Source: Arctopsyche grandis
Taxonomy: Eukaryota > Arthropoda > Insecta > Trichoptera > Hydropsychidae
DNA length: 64,000 nt
Assembly (NCBI RefSeq): GCF_051622035.1
Contig: NC_135359.1
Location: 28,983,501-29,047,500, forward strand
Direction: 5' to 3'
Shown: piece after piece, positions 46,900 to 58,559 of the stretch
Layout of the letters: the number at the start of each line of letters is the position of its first letter
Numbering within the stretch: position 1 is the stretch's first letter
Position numbers and translations under genes: made by a program
The notes under the pieces: generated by a model
The model's input: only the letters and a program-made list of their open reading frames with translations
The model's database searches: none
What the model was told of the DNA's origin: nothing

Positions 46900-48245
46900 C
46901 CCAAGCTCACACGGTAACAAACTGACACAAATCCGAAATTCAATGGACTTTGACCGTAGTATGAATGCGCACCCCATTAATCTTGTTATCGGTGATCCTC
47001 ACCAATTGTTTATGGGGCTATATTTTCAGTGGGCTTCGGACAATGGCTCAAATCTACCATGGCGATAACGAGGCGCTGAAAGCGATTAATATTAACGAGG
47101 ATCGATCCGGTCGAGGATTAGTATTTAGCATTCGACTTGTTTCCGGTTGGCGTCTGCTTCTCCCGCCCTTAACGAGGCAAATTCGAGCGGGTCGTTATCG
47201 CACCGGTCGGATAATTAATTCCGAGGTGAGCGCTAACGGGTTAAATACAAATTATTGTCGTGCGAATAAGCGTGACCTGATTTCGCCTTTGTCCTGTTTT
47301 TGGCAGGGGTGCCTCCTAAATGACAGGCGCATTTGACACATTTCAACGTACCTATGTACGTATGTACGTAATGGCAATTCAAATTGTATAACGTGTTGTA
47401 CAATCTGTTTCTGTATTTGACGGTAGCGCGTTCGCGTGTGCAACTGAAAGGTTCGCGCTGTGATGGGTTGAAAAATTGATTCGATTCTTTTCCACTACAA
47501 CTGCTGGATGCTTTATACATAGCAATATCGGGAAAATCGAGCTTTGCTCGGCAAAGAGATAATTAAAGGTGATTTTTGTTTTGGGGGTGGGAAAAAAAGA
47601 ACAAATGCACTTCGCTGCTATTATCTCGACACGTTCGGACAGTTTCGACACGTCCGGACGGATCTTGACATGGCTGGATAGTTTCGAAACGTTTGGACTT
47701 GTCTCTACTTTTTTTTCGGATGTTACAGTATGTTACGAATAGAATTAAGCGAATAGAATCCCAGAGACTATATGACCGTTCAAGGGTTATCTGTTATCGG
47801 ATTAACTAAGTGCTTGCACTTACTTCTAGGATTATATCTGGACTCTAAGTGCATTTAGGCTAAACAATGACCGTTATTAGGCTTTTCTCAGAATCGGTAC
47901 GGGGAGGCCCAATGTCGTGGAAATACATATCCGAATACGTGACTATACAACAGGTAAACATATTAGACGTCCTGAGAGATCGACCCTTTATAAGGCGGTA
48001 CGTAGGCGATATCAGGTCACTGCCAGTGCGTGTATCTCCTTAATCATCAATAAATGCTGTGAAACGACTGTTGGCCTTTTACTTGGATCCTCCACCCACC
48101 CCTACGCAACATTACTATATGACTCTCGTTGCTATATGGGTGTGTTTTGTACTCTGCAGCCTGCTCGCACACACGCTAGCAAAGCACACATCTTGCATCA
48201 TGCTCGCACACAGTATTCCTTGTGTGTTTCAGGAGTAATGTAATC
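46900..48245. other. Intergenic stretch of near-average GC
   Basis: Islands at about 46900-47340 and 47880-48240. Repeated ACACGT(T/C)(C/T)GGAC words occur at 47627-47700. No gene recognised. Confidence 0.35.
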
Positions 48246-48358
48246 CTCTAAATGGGTTTTCTAACGGCTGAGACGTATTCCATTGTTATTTTAAGTCTAG
48301 TTTTTGAAAAAAAATGTATGAATTTATTTAATAATATATTAAATGTAGGATAATTTGT

Positions 48359-48460
48359 GTGCGCAGACTTTTTGCCGAATGGATACATGGCCGACAGACG
48401 TTAGGCCGACGGGCGCTTGGCCGAAGAACGTTTGACCAAATGGACATTTGGCTGATTGAA
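48359..48460 (-). repeat. Decayed GGCCGA-type minisatellite
   Basis: Degenerate units of about 18 bp built on TTCGGCCAA...GTC. The same words occur in a short block at 56486-56562. Confidence 0.55.
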
Positions 48461-48726
48461 AATTTTAATTGCTCTGATTTATTTCTAACCAGCAGTGGAT
48501 GGCGAGTGGCTGTGAATGATGAAGATGATGATGAAAAAGTAGATAAATAAAAAAACCCTTTAACTACCACGATGTTTTTCAAAATCCTAACGAGACATGC
48601 TAAAATTTATAATTTTTTGAGTAAAACAATAATGCGTTATTTGTGAACATATTTCATTGGTTTAGCGTGCAATACTTTATTGTGTATTGTATTTGAAACA
48701 ATACACTTGAAGCGGGTGTTTGGTAG

Positions 48727-48741
48727 CTCTCTCTGTCTCTC

Positions 48742-48802
<61 letters not shown>
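48727..48802. repeat. (CT)n microsatellite
   Basis: About 76 bp of CT repeats with two early interruptions. The open frames over it are artefacts. Confidence 0.95.
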
Positions 48803-48808
<6 letters not shown>

Positions 48809-48885
48809 CATCTTTGTAAATGCAATCGTGCAATGCAATTCGAGATGCACTAGGGCAAAGCATCGTAACTTGTGCACCGTGGTAA

Positions 48886-49342
48886 TATTTTATTTTATTT
48901 TATTTTATTTTATTGTCACAATCAATACACACTCGCCATTACAGATTTGCTCCAATGCGACGGGTGTACGTTAATGAAATACATAAACAATCAGAAATCA
49001 GAAATACAGTAATACATACATATAGAATCAGAATACATATATAGAATATAACAATTAATCAGAAATAATAATCATAGTGACATCTATGGATTTCAGATTA
49101 CTGTGTATAATTAATACAAATTATACACAGGCAGATTTTTGTGACAACAGGATTAGATTTTTTAATACCAATTTTCAGGAACCGTTTCAGCAATGATCAG
49201 ATAAAATTGGCAAACTCTGATAGAGAAACGATCGATTTGGAGTCACAAAACCCCCAAATCTAACCAGCAGTGGCGAGGACACGAACCTATGACCTCAGTG
49301 ATGCTAAATATATACGCTATCACTAAGCCAAACTGCTGGCTT
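48886..49342 (-). mobile_element. tRNA-derived SINE 9 with (TATTT)n tail
   Basis: Full length on the minus strand, with the second tail type (GTCGCATTGGAGCAAATCTG on the complement). Nearly identical to SINE 16 at 63049-63470. Confidence 0.9.
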
Positions 49343-49509
49343 ATGTATATATGTATATGTGTTCTCCGAACAGCACTTCGGCCTAATGCGTGCGAGTGAG
49401 ATCGCGTGTGAGGAAAAAAAGCGATGTTAGTTAGTGTTTTGACACTATGCATATACGGAATAAGTATCGACTGCCGATGAAGTACATATGTATGTACGTA
49501 GCTGACAAA

Positions 49510-49678
49510 CTCTACGAGTCACGAGTCGTGCAATTTTGTTTAGTCAGTGTTTAAGATGTGCTATAAATCAATGGTGCTACTGATTAAATTAGGTGTGCCA
49601 CAAATCAATGGTGTCGTATCCCTGCTGGTTAGTCGACTACATTGATAAGCGAGGTACATAACAGTATATACATATATT
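49510..49678 (+). mobile_element. Possible LTR end, related to 63.8-63.99 kb
   Basis: GTGCTATAAATCAATGGTGC, TAGGTGTGCCACAAATCAA and GTCGACTACATTGATAA are shared with the last 160 bp of the window; both end ATAACA. It may be the 3' part of a solo LTR. No coding. Confidence 0.45.
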
Positions 49679-49679
49679 A

Positions 49680-50405
49680 TTATAATTATATGCTAAGAGT
49701 TGTTTTCCTTGTGAAGCTAACAGCTCGTTATATTAATTAAAATTAAAATAAAAAAATAATAAATCAGGAATAATTAATGGCGGTAATAAGAGAGCGCCGC
49801 GTTAAGACTAAAAACCAACTTGGGATTTTTCTCCTCGATTACACGCCATTTTCATCGCGTGGACAAATGGCCGCCGACTAAGCATCTGGTCTTATCTCGT
49901 GAAAACATCGATCAGTGTCTCAGCCAGTGGAGCTGGCGGTCTCCCTTTGTATACATATTTATCAAATGTATGATAGATTCGCTAGTTTTTGACATATATT
50001 CTACGTCTGTCATGTAGTGTCAAGCATCTTGAGAAGGGTATTGCTCCGGTGGTTTCTATGTCGTCTGGAAAGGCCATAATGAAAAGTGGGAAGTGAAAAT
50101 TCTTAGTAGAAGTTGTCGATGATAGTTGAAGAAAAGAAATATGCCAGAAAATGCTGAACGAATGTTTGACAGGTGAACTGTAGAAAGTTTCTTTATATGC
50201 TTAAGAAATTTCACAAATAGTATGTGATATCTATATATTTTTCAGGAAGTTTATTATTCACTTATACGTGTTGGCGAAAATGTTAGGCAATTTCGTAGAA
50301 CTTGAATTTCCCACGGGAAATGTTGACGAATATAAAAGTTTCTAATTTAAACTATTCCTTCAAGTTGTACTACGAGTCTATACATTTGTGGTTGGAAATG
50401 TTTGA
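49680..50405. other. Unassigned stretch
   Basis: 49790-50010 is somewhat GC-richer. No gene or repeat is recognised. Confidence 0.4.
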
Positions 50406-50407
50406 TT

Positions 50408-50725
50408 TTGATTTATAAATGCTTTTTATTATTACGAAATTATTTTCACAATACATCTTATATCTATTTTGATAGCTACTGATCTACTGATGTTATACTT
50501 TTAATTTAATTTTGTTAGTAATCATAGTACATGTTATATTTTTCTAATGTTAATGTACAGCATAAAAGGAAAAATAGCTCAAAAACCTACTTACAATTCT
50601 TATAAATGATCATAAATACATCTAATACATAATATTAATTAAAGACTGTCTAAGTCGATGATCTAAAGCAGATTTTGTTTTGGTAATCTGTGTTTATACC
50701 TGAAGGGTATAGAAATTTTGTTCGA
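50408..50725 (-). mobile_element. Family G 3' UTR (copy 2)
   Basis: Collinear with 4565-4885 (minus), from the AAATGCTTTTTATTATTA tail to ACCTGAAGGGTATAGA. Confidence 0.75.
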
Positions 50726-50833
50726 AATGTAATTTGATATATTTATATTTAATACATATATATTTCAAAAATATATGTATTTGTTCCTAGGAATGGTGAA
50801 TGTATAATATTTTCAGCACGAAAAGGTAAATAA

Positions 50834-50835
<2 letters not shown>

Positions 50836-50883
<48 letters not shown>
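50836..50883. repeat. (AT)n microsatellite
   Basis: About 24 AT units. Confidence 0.9.
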
Positions 50884-50886
<3 letters not shown>

Positions 50887-51785
50887 GTGTATATTTTCAA
50901 CACACAAGGATAGGCTTTCAAAAGAAGATAGACATCTCAGAATTCCTTAGTTTATTATGCGGAAAAATCTACTTTTTCCACGACATTTTCCCGACAAGTA
51001 AAAGCGTGCGCTGACTGTATCAAATTAGCATTTGAGGAAAACAAACACATTTTTTATATTGAATTTGATGCAAATGTGATATGACTTTATAAATTACGTA
51101 TATTATAATATAATGGATGGTGGGAAACCATTTCTGAAAATAGATTTTTCTATATTTTCAATCTAAATTTAATAAAACTCTTTGACTTTTCTTCTTTGAT
51201 ACTAAAATAGTAATTTTCAACAGTGTTGTAATTAAATTTGAATTTGGATTTAAAATATTATATAATCCTCATTTTAACTTATATAGAACCCACTTCAGTT
51301 TTTACATTTATTTTTTTGCTTACTCCCCCTCTTTTTAACTCTCCACTCAAATTATAGATTTAGGTCACTGATTGGCACGTTAACAGTTTCGCTTCCGAAT
51401 CATCACTTTTATAAGTAAATAAAACGGTGAAAATTCACGTATCACATTCATATAACAATTTCAAAAACAAACAAGATAAAAATTGTATAATTCAAAGATA
51501 TTTTGAAGAATTTTAGTAGCACGCAACGATAATCAAATAAAAAGAAAACAAACTCAAATAAAAATATAAAACTTTTAAGCAACAACTACTGTGATATTTA
51601 TAGGTACTTTAAAAACTACGAGAGTTTCAATTCAGTACATATTTGATTGTTTTTAAGAAATTCTAGCAGTTTAAAGAAACAATAAAATTTATTCCATATA
51701 CATTATTGACTAATAAATGGAAAAATGAAATTGACCCATTTTTAATCTCATTCGATATGATCTGGGCACCAAAAAATCACGGATT
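50884..51785. other. AT-rich stretch
   Basis: No feature recognised. Confidence 0.45.
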
Positions 51786-51810
51786 TTACTTACCGGAGCG
51801 GAAACTTAAT

Positions 51811-52563
51811 AGTAAATACTAATAAGTTTCTGCTCCGGTGATTTTAATTGTTGCTCAGTGCTATTATTAAGCTTAGTAGATAAATAAAAAAGGTTATCTT
51901 AACCCTTTGAATGCTGACCAACGCCGATAGGCGTTGTATTTTGAGCATGTACACAGTAAACAAGAATACTACCCGTTAAGCCTTTCCAGGTAGCATTGAT
52001 CATGGGCCATGTAATCCGGGTCATTCATTTGTCAACGTTTATAAAGACGTCCGGTTTACACCGGAATTTCCGAATTTATAACCATAGCAGAATTTCCCGA
52101 TCGAAATCCCTAACTGGTGAGTATTTTAGATTGTGTCTTGGCATTTAGAGTATGAGCATTACATTTTAACGATGGAACTAGTTTTGGAAAAATACATTCA
52201 ATAATAGACTTTTTTTATTTTATACTGTTGCAAGATATATTATAGAGTCTAAACACACATTTACAAAACTTGAAATCCTCAGCGGTAGTTATCTAGGGTG
52301 TCGATCTAGGGTTCGTTTAGATTAGATTCAATTTTTATATCTGCTTTCTATAGGATTTCTAAATAATTCTAGTTGGAAATGATGCTGAAATTTTCACCGT
52401 AAAAAACGTCAGCACTCATAGGGTTAAACGCTCATATCTCTTAAATGAGAGAAATAGTTAAGTGGGTCAAACTTAGTAAATATTGATAAATTTCCACTCC
52501 GTTATTTTATTTTGTTGCTCAATGTTATTATTGAGCTTAGTAGAAAAATAAAGGTTATCTTAA
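51811..52563. repeat. Direct duplication flanking a piggyBac-type MITE
   Basis: A roughly 90-bp segment (GTTGCTCA.TG.TATTATTGAGC, then AGGTTATCTTAA) occurs on both sides of the MITE, at about 51811-51902 and 52474-52563. The left copy is preceded by a hairpin CCGGAGC..AAACTTA / TAAGTTT..GCTCCGG. Confidence 0.65.
51903..52423. mobile_element. piggyBac-type MITE (copy 2)
   Basis: 521 bp between TTAA at 51899-51902 and 52424-52427. The terminal repeats are CCCTTTGAATGCTGAC and CCCTATGAGTGCTGAC. Homologous to 31744-32244 in the opposite orientation. Confidence 0.85.
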
Positions 52564-52754
52564 TAAATTGATATTGGAAAATTTTAAAAATTTATGTTAA
52601 AAATCATTCACCCAAAAATGCAAAACTTAATGATTAGAGAGTGGTGGCTGAAATTGTCAAAAAAAATATTCTTCTTTAGAAAATGTCACATTTCAATAGG
52701 TTCACATTTAACCAAAAAAAGTTGAGTTATGATACTTTATATATGTGGCATCTT

Positions 52755-53065
52755 CCAATGGATTACAGACTACCTAAACACAATCTGCTCATCGATCATC
52801 GACTTTAGTGAGTCTTTAATTAATATTATGTATTAGATGTATTATGAGCATTTATAAGAATTGTAAATAGGTTTTTGAGGTCTTTTTTCTATTACACTGT
52901 ACATTAACATTAGAATAATATAATACTATTATTTCTAACAAAATTAAATAAAGTCGTAACATAGGAAATGATCAGTAGATCATTAGCTAATAAAATATAT
53001 ATAACATATGTTGTGAACATAATTTAGTAATAATAAAAAGCATTTAAAAATCAAAAATCAAAAAC
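52755..53065 (+). mobile_element. Family G 3' UTR (copy 3)
   Basis: Plus orientation, from ACCTAAACACAATCTGCTC to AATAAAAAGCATTTAAAAAT with an (AATCAAA)n tail. Confidence 0.75.
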
Positions 53066-53079
53066 CCATGGACACGTTG

Positions 53080-53810
53080 GTTCAAAGAGGTTCACCAGCG
53101 CTGATCTGATCTTGAGAAAGAAAAAACCGCATCATGGTTTCAGCTCGATTGTTCCGAATTGTAGAAGGACCTTTAAGGACTAATTTGGTCTGGTAATAAT
53201 AGCAACAATTGACAATGGCAACGATGATTGGAGCCACTTTGTCGATCATTACTAAAGCCCGGAAGCCGACCAAGAACCATTGGGGAGGCTTTGCATTTGA
53301 AATTCCATTACCAAAACAAAATGGCCGGTAACCTCTTGCGCACCTGCGTTGTTATTACGTGTGTGCACGCACATGTGCGTGAACGACGGTCGACTTCCGC
53401 TCATTGAAGATTCAACAGGGCCGTTGTTGGTTCTGACCTTAGAGCGCATTAGGGGTCCGAATTAGGCATTCTGCGGGGGCCTCGGATCTTTATCGTTTAT
53501 TTAAAAGGGAAACGCGACCTATCTCGAGCACGTACATATGCCGAAACGCTAAAGTAATCATGTAAATTACATGTAAGAGTGCCGGTCGCGAGAGCCGTCG
53601 ACGATAAAGTCATTAGACGGAAAGTCCGGTGAAAATTCGAATTTAATTTTCCACCACTTTCCTAATGAGGGTAATGCGATATCATGTACATGCGTTTTTC
53701 TGCTGTACGACAGTTTAAAGTCAACACAATGCATGTGGGGTGCGTTTGGCGCGCGGTTCAACGCATGTGCCGCACGCGTGTAAAGTGCGTCAAATCCTTA
53801 CCATTCATAT
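53080..53810. other. GC-rich unique island
   Basis: Rich in CG dinucleotides (GGTCGCGAGAGCCGTCGACG near 53583). Short frames on the minus strand have no recognisable domain. Candidate regulatory DNA. Confidence 0.3.
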
Positions 53811-53864
53811 AAATTATTGCATCAAATAAAATAAAAACTGTTGAATACAATACAATTTTGACTT

Positions 53865-53960
53865 TGAAATTACTACTTTTAGCTGTGACGTATGTATTTA
53901 TCTCGTTATCTCAGACAGACAGACAGAATAGTGATATTATATATATGATATATTATATGT
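53865..53960 (-). mobile_element. Helitron-like repeat C, start fragment
   Basis: The complement reads ATATCACTATTCTGTCTGTC, then GATAACG, then ACGTCACAGCTAAAAG, matching the beginning of repeat C. Confidence 0.5.
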
Positions 53961-54008
53961 ATGTAGCTTTATTCTGTTTTTGTAGAATTTTTCCTATTAT
54001 GCTGTACA

Positions 54009-55115
54009 TTAACCCAGATAGACCTACCGTCCTTTTAAAAGGACAGGAGGTAATCTGTTACAAATTAAAATATGTTATCATATGAGAACGTTAGTATTGA
54101 TACAATTTTTGATTTTGGCAATACTAGATGGTATGGCAATAGCAATGCATATTTATTTATTAGTTGCCCTTGGGCTTTTGTGCCGATAACACGTTTGAAA
54201 GTTTGTCCACATCTTTTTTATAACAATACTTCCATCATGCATAATTCAAGGTATTTATTTTATTTTATTAGTGATCGATATGAAATTTTTTTGACGTAAT
54301 TTTGTTGTGAGATATATAAACTTCTTCAGACATAGCTTTTAACATATATATTTTAGAGTTTTATCTTTGTATTGAAGTATGTAGATACAACTGTCATTTA
54401 TAAAAGACGGTAGGACAATGAGCTACTTAGAGAGTGTGCGCTACATAGTTATTATATTATTATATTTTATATTTTTAGCATTCGAAAAGGGACCCCCAAA
54501 TTATATATGTTATTAGAAGAATTGGAGACAAACGATCAGCTTGAGGTTCCTGATAAAATTTTTATATCACCACCAGAGAATGCCAATGACTGTGTTACCG
54601 ATGGAGATTCTGGGAAAGAAGATAATGTTATTTTGGATAATTTACATGGCAATCAACTTCTAGTTGATGTAGATGTTTTGGTGGAAGATTCAGACAGTGA
54701 TGATGACTTACCTCTGAGTAAAATATTTAAAGATTTCGTAATTCCACCCCAACAGTTTCGCATCCGTACAAGTAAAAGGCACCAATACAAATGGTCAATG
54801 AAAGATATTAGTATATGTATATCATCACAGCAGTGGAAAGAAATGCATGACAGTTATACAGAAAAGCTGGTGGAAAAATGGACCATTTATCTTTCGGACG
54901 AAATGTTACTCAAGGCATACTGGAAAGTTACAAAAAAGACTCAAAACGAGGACCTATAAAGTCATCAATTAATTTACATAGCCATTCCAGATATGACAAT
55001 ATAGGGAATTTGGTTGTATATACAAGGAAGATGTAAATTATGCCACAAAATGGCAAATTTTGAGTGTAGGAAATGTGAAGTCGCTCTGCACCCTAAACAC
55101 TGTTTTGAAAATTAT
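54009..55115 (+). mobile_element. piggyBac relic
   Basis: TTAA (54005-54008) is followed by the end CCCAGATAGACC and an inner inverted pair CCTACCGTCC / GACGGTAGG. It carries the acidic N-terminal and cysteine-rich C-terminal parts of a piggyBac transposase but not the catalytic core. No matching right end is seen; family G sequence begins directly after the last codons. Confidence 0.7.
54507..55113 (+). pseudogene. piggyBac transposase, core deleted and frameshifted
   Basis: The frame 54507-54959 encodes an acidic N-terminus (EDSDSDDDLPLSKIFKDF). It continues in other frames into SINLHSHSRYDNIGNL and a zinc-binding end with CKLC..MANFECRKCEVALHP (Cys/His pattern of piggyBac C-termini) and a stop near 55113. 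At least two frameshifts separate these parts. The central DDD catalytic region is absent, since the whole relic is about 200 codons against 550-600 for the family. An in-frame extension begins before the ATG after TTTTTAG at 54480. Non-functional. Confidence 0.7.
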
Positions 55116-55117
55116 CA

Positions 55118-55315
55118 GAATTGTAAATAGGTTTTTGAGCTCTTTTTCCTATTATGCTGTTCATTAAAATTAGAATAATATAATACTATGATTACTAACA
55201 AAATTAAATAAAAATTGTAAACTAGAAAATGATCAGTAGATCAGTAGCTATTAAAATAGATATAAGATGTATTGTTAATATAATTTTATATTAATAAAAA
55301 AAGCATTTAAAAATC
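55118..55315 (+). mobile_element. Family G 3' UTR (copy 4)
   Basis: GAATTGTAAATAGGTTTTTG through AAAAAAGCATTTAAAAATCA. It is fused to the end of the piggyBac relic without spacer. Confidence 0.75.
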
Positions 55316-55439
55316 AAATTCTGCTTTTGTTGATATTGTTGCGTCGCAACGAACAATGTCACACCAGTGTGCACGTTGACCATAATAACCAACTAGAAAA
55401 AAATTAAATGAATGTCTAAAATTTTAAATACTACTTTGT

Positions 55440-56030
55440 ATTTTGAATTTAAGTGAACGAAACGTAAAACGGGATGAAAAGGGGATTTTTATTAAACCGC
55501 TGGCTATTAAATTTCGATCGCTTTAAACGTAGACTCGCCTTCTGGATTTAGATAATTGTACCGACGCTTTTACCGATCAATCCGGTCTGATCTATCTTTA
55601 TATTCGCTTCCACTTTTCAGCGGAATTTTCCGGCTTAGTGGCAACGTTCGATCGGTTAGCCGTCCGATCTCGTTTCTGTCTCGAAGTGGATGAACATCTC
55701 TATCGAATAACCGATCCGGCGGATTATCGAAGGCATTATTCAATCCTTTGGAGGGCTTTTCGGATGACGCGGCTAGCAGATCGAGGACCGGTTCAATTAA
55801 TCATATTCACCGAGGCCGTGCCGTGGTGTCATCAATCAGCCGCAGACGGTGCCTGGAAACACAATGGGAATCCTTGCTTTTTTTCTGGACGATTATCCGG
55901 CACTTTCACGGCTGAAATTCGAAAGCGATTCACGTCGACGAGGATTCAAAAGCCTCTTTGGAGCGATGATCTTTTGATGTTTACCTTGAATTTTCAACCT
56001 AGGAACAGACAATGCTAGGAATCTGCATAC
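55440..56030. other. GC-rich unique island
   Basis: A 126-codon plus frame (55638-56018) spans it but shows no known domain or splice context. GATCGG / CCGATC words recur. Candidate conserved non-coding DNA. Confidence 0.3.
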
Positions 56031-56073
56031 ACGTGTATAAACAGCTAGTATATGTACAGTACCGTGCAAAGAA

Positions 56074-56445
56074 ATCGATGCCAGAATAAGGCATGCAATT
56101 CCCGTTACCGTTGCGTTCCCGTTCCAGTTCCCGTTTCCGTTGCAATTCCCGTTCCCGTTTCAAGTGATGGTTGGAGCTCTACCAACGTCTCTTCAACGCC
56201 GTGTCGTCATAAACCAACTGGTAACGTGGTTGCCAACGAAAAAATTTCCTTGACTACACAATTTTGCTCCAAACTTTCGCGTCGGTTAAATCGTAATTAT
56301 GAATATTATTATTAAGAGGTTTTTTCCCGTTTGTTTTTTCACAGTAAGCTTCCCGGACATGAATACAACAAATCCTGAAAGTTCCATCGTAATCGGTTGA
56401 GTGGCTAAGGAGCCTATACGAGGCAGATAGACAAACAGACATTCA
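56074..56445 (-). mobile_element. Helitron-like repeat B (copy 3)
   Basis: Reading minus: AATGTCTGTTTGTCTATCTG, then GATGGAACTTTCAGGATTTG, then a GGGAAC array ending ATTCTGGCAT. The terminal hairpin and CTAG are missing, so it is truncated at the 3' end. Confidence 0.65.
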
Positions 56446-56485
56446 ATGTATTTTTAGTTAGTTTTGAGTAATTCTGATACACAAT

Positions 56486-56562
56486 CGGCCAATCGTTCGT
56501 CAGCTTTGTCTGTTCGGTCAAATGCCTGACGGCTTAGTGTCTGTTCGGCCAAAAGTCTGCGT
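56486..56562 (+). repeat. GGCCAA-type minisatellite block
   Basis: TCGGCCAA...GTTCGGTCAA...GTTCGGCCAAAAGTC: units related to 48359-48460. Confidence 0.5.
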
Positions 56563-57035
56563 AAGCAATATATATACTATTTACAGCCATTCACCATTCA
56601 TTGCTGGATAAAGAGCTCTCCAAGACGCTTCACCCATCTCACCCTAATCTTATCAACACATTTTTGTGCAAATTTTTACTTACCGCTTCTTAGCTTGGGT
56701 TCTTATCCGTTTTCAAACATTTTCATTTTACTCGGTTTGGTCATCAATGTAAGTGGAAATGATGATTCAACAATATCTAAATGATATAAATACATGTATA
56801 GTTGACATTAACTAATCGAAAGTGTATATGATTTTTTATTTTGATTTCCGGAAGGTGATGTGTTAAACAAGGGCGCGTGTAAACAACGCGTAAAGCTTAT
56901 GCACAAAACAAAGTTTTATTACTCACATGGGCGTTTTAAAAATACATAAATTGTATATGATATGACAGTATGCCCTCAAATGACCTAATTAAATTTTTGA
57001 ACATTTAATGATATTTATATTTATATATTTACTTG
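56563..57035. other. AT-rich stretch with possible LINE scrap
   Basis: CATTGCTGGATAAAGAGCTC near 56595 resembles 3' parts of insect LINEs. Otherwise nothing is recognised. Confidence 0.3.
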
Positions 57036-57039
57036 TTTA

Positions 57040-57376
57040 AAGTTTAGACCATTGTAGCATTACAGGAATTCCTAATGCGCCACAATGGCCAAAAATATAA
57101 CAGAAAAGAAAAGAAACAAAATAATAAATAAAGAAATTAGACATAACAAAAACAAAACATATATACATATACATACAAAAATAACTAATAATAATAATAA
57201 TAATAATTACAAATTATACAAAGAAGGGAATGTCTTATAAAAGAAAAAAGAAAAAGAAAAATAAATATAAACATTCATATGTACATATATAAACAGACAA
57301 AAATGCATTTATACATAATCATAAAAACAATAGCAATTACATTTAATAGCAGATACGTAAAAATATCAAATATTAA
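57040..57376 (-). mobile_element. LINE A 3' tail (copy 4)
   Basis: Terminal hairpin (GACCATTGTAGCATTACAGG on the plus strand) and adjacent UTR. It repeats, in tandem, the tail of copy 5. Confidence 0.75.
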
Positions 57377-58440
57377 ATATTTATTTATTTAAGTTTGGAC
57401 CGTTGTAGCATTACAGGAATTCCTAATGCGCCACAATGGTCAAAAATATAACAGAAAAGACAAGAAACAAAATAATAAATTAGACATAACAAAAACAAAA
57501 CATAACATAAATAACATAAGGAATGCCTTGCATCCACAGCCAGTTCCAATTAATAAGAACCAACTGCAAATACAACAACATCTATAAAACATCCCTGTGA
57601 GGCCCAAATGGAAGAAAGTAAATCAAAATTCCACTCATAAATCACAATCAATCTTGGAAACAATGATGAGCGCAGACTACCAGAGAAATGGTTTAGAGTA
57701 ATATCCGACAATTTACGCTCACTAAGGTGGAAAATATCACATTCAGTCTCGGCACCAACGATTTCATTAAGAAGTCGAATAGATCTTGGAATAGGAGCCA
57801 TTCGAAAAAGAACTGTGCGGGCAGGAGGTACAGCCATCAAATGATGATGCCTACCACGCACAAAGTTATTAGGGACATAAAGTTCCAACTGCTCCAGCAA
57901 CAACGGGCATGGCGTATTACCACGTAGTAGCTGAAGAACGAAACGAATTAATGATAAGTTTCTCCGAAGTTCAACGGAATAATACCCAAGCATGCCGAAA
58001 AGGAAAGGAGTAGGGTAGAGATATGGGTAATACCCATATTCTTTCCTATATGGGAAACGAAGAAATGATTTTTGCCCTTTCTCAATCATCAGAGAGTAAT
58101 TTGCTTCATGCGGATTCCACACAATCGCATTATCCTCAAACTTACGTCTCACAAGCGAGTTGAAAAGCAAGCGAGAAGACAATGGGTTGGAGATTAACCA
58201 AGCATATCTCAAGGCAAATCCAAGTCAACGAAAGGAAACGTCAGCGACTGTCTTGATGTGGTTGTGAAAGGTGAGTTGAAGATCAAAAGTGATACCCAAA
58301 TCGACCATACAAATGTATGTACATAGATACCACACGCTTCAACAAGACGGATCCAATGGAATATCCGTGATAATACACATAGAGCGAATGTGCACGTCCA
58401 TAGCTCATAATTACACATTTAATTATACCTATACACGATA
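57377..58440 (-). mobile_element. LINE A, 5'-truncated (copy 5)
   Basis: The longest copy. The minus-strand frame 58212-57550 encodes the last 220 residues of a Jockey-like ORF2 protein. Upstream, in shifted frames to about 58330, are VDLGITFDLQLTFHNHIK and ADVSFR. Blocks LLFNSLVRRKFEDNAIVW and RFPYRKEYGYYPYLYPTPFL follow the reverse-transcriptase thumb in this clade. The 3' UTR ends in the terminal hairpin. The RT catalytic YxDD part is missing. Confidence 0.8.
57550..58212 (-). pseudogene. LINE A ORF2 C-terminal fragment
   Basis: 220 codons without an in-frame stop, unusual for a dead LINE fragment. The catalytic reverse-transcriptase and endonuclease domains are absent, and a frameshift near 58220-58260 separates the upstream part. 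It ends FAVGSY before the 3' UTR. Confidence 0.75.
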
Positions 58441-58559
58441 ATTATATACAGCTTAAATATTATGAATATTGTATTACACATGTGTGTATGTATGTTGATA
58501 TTTTGACGTAAGAATTTAAATCCATCAAATATGGGAAGATTGAAAGGAAACAAATTCCG

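Noticed and set aside
48654..48974. Frames with SLSLSL / RERERE repeats
   Set aside because: Translation of the (CT)n microsatellite.
55118..55315. Family G as the native 3' UTR of the piggyBac element
   Set aside because: Three other G copies have no piggyBac coding upstream, and copy 1 carries a different C-terminal peptide.
55638..56018. 126-codon frame as a gene
   Set aside because: No recognisable domain; it lies in a GC island where long chance frames are expected.
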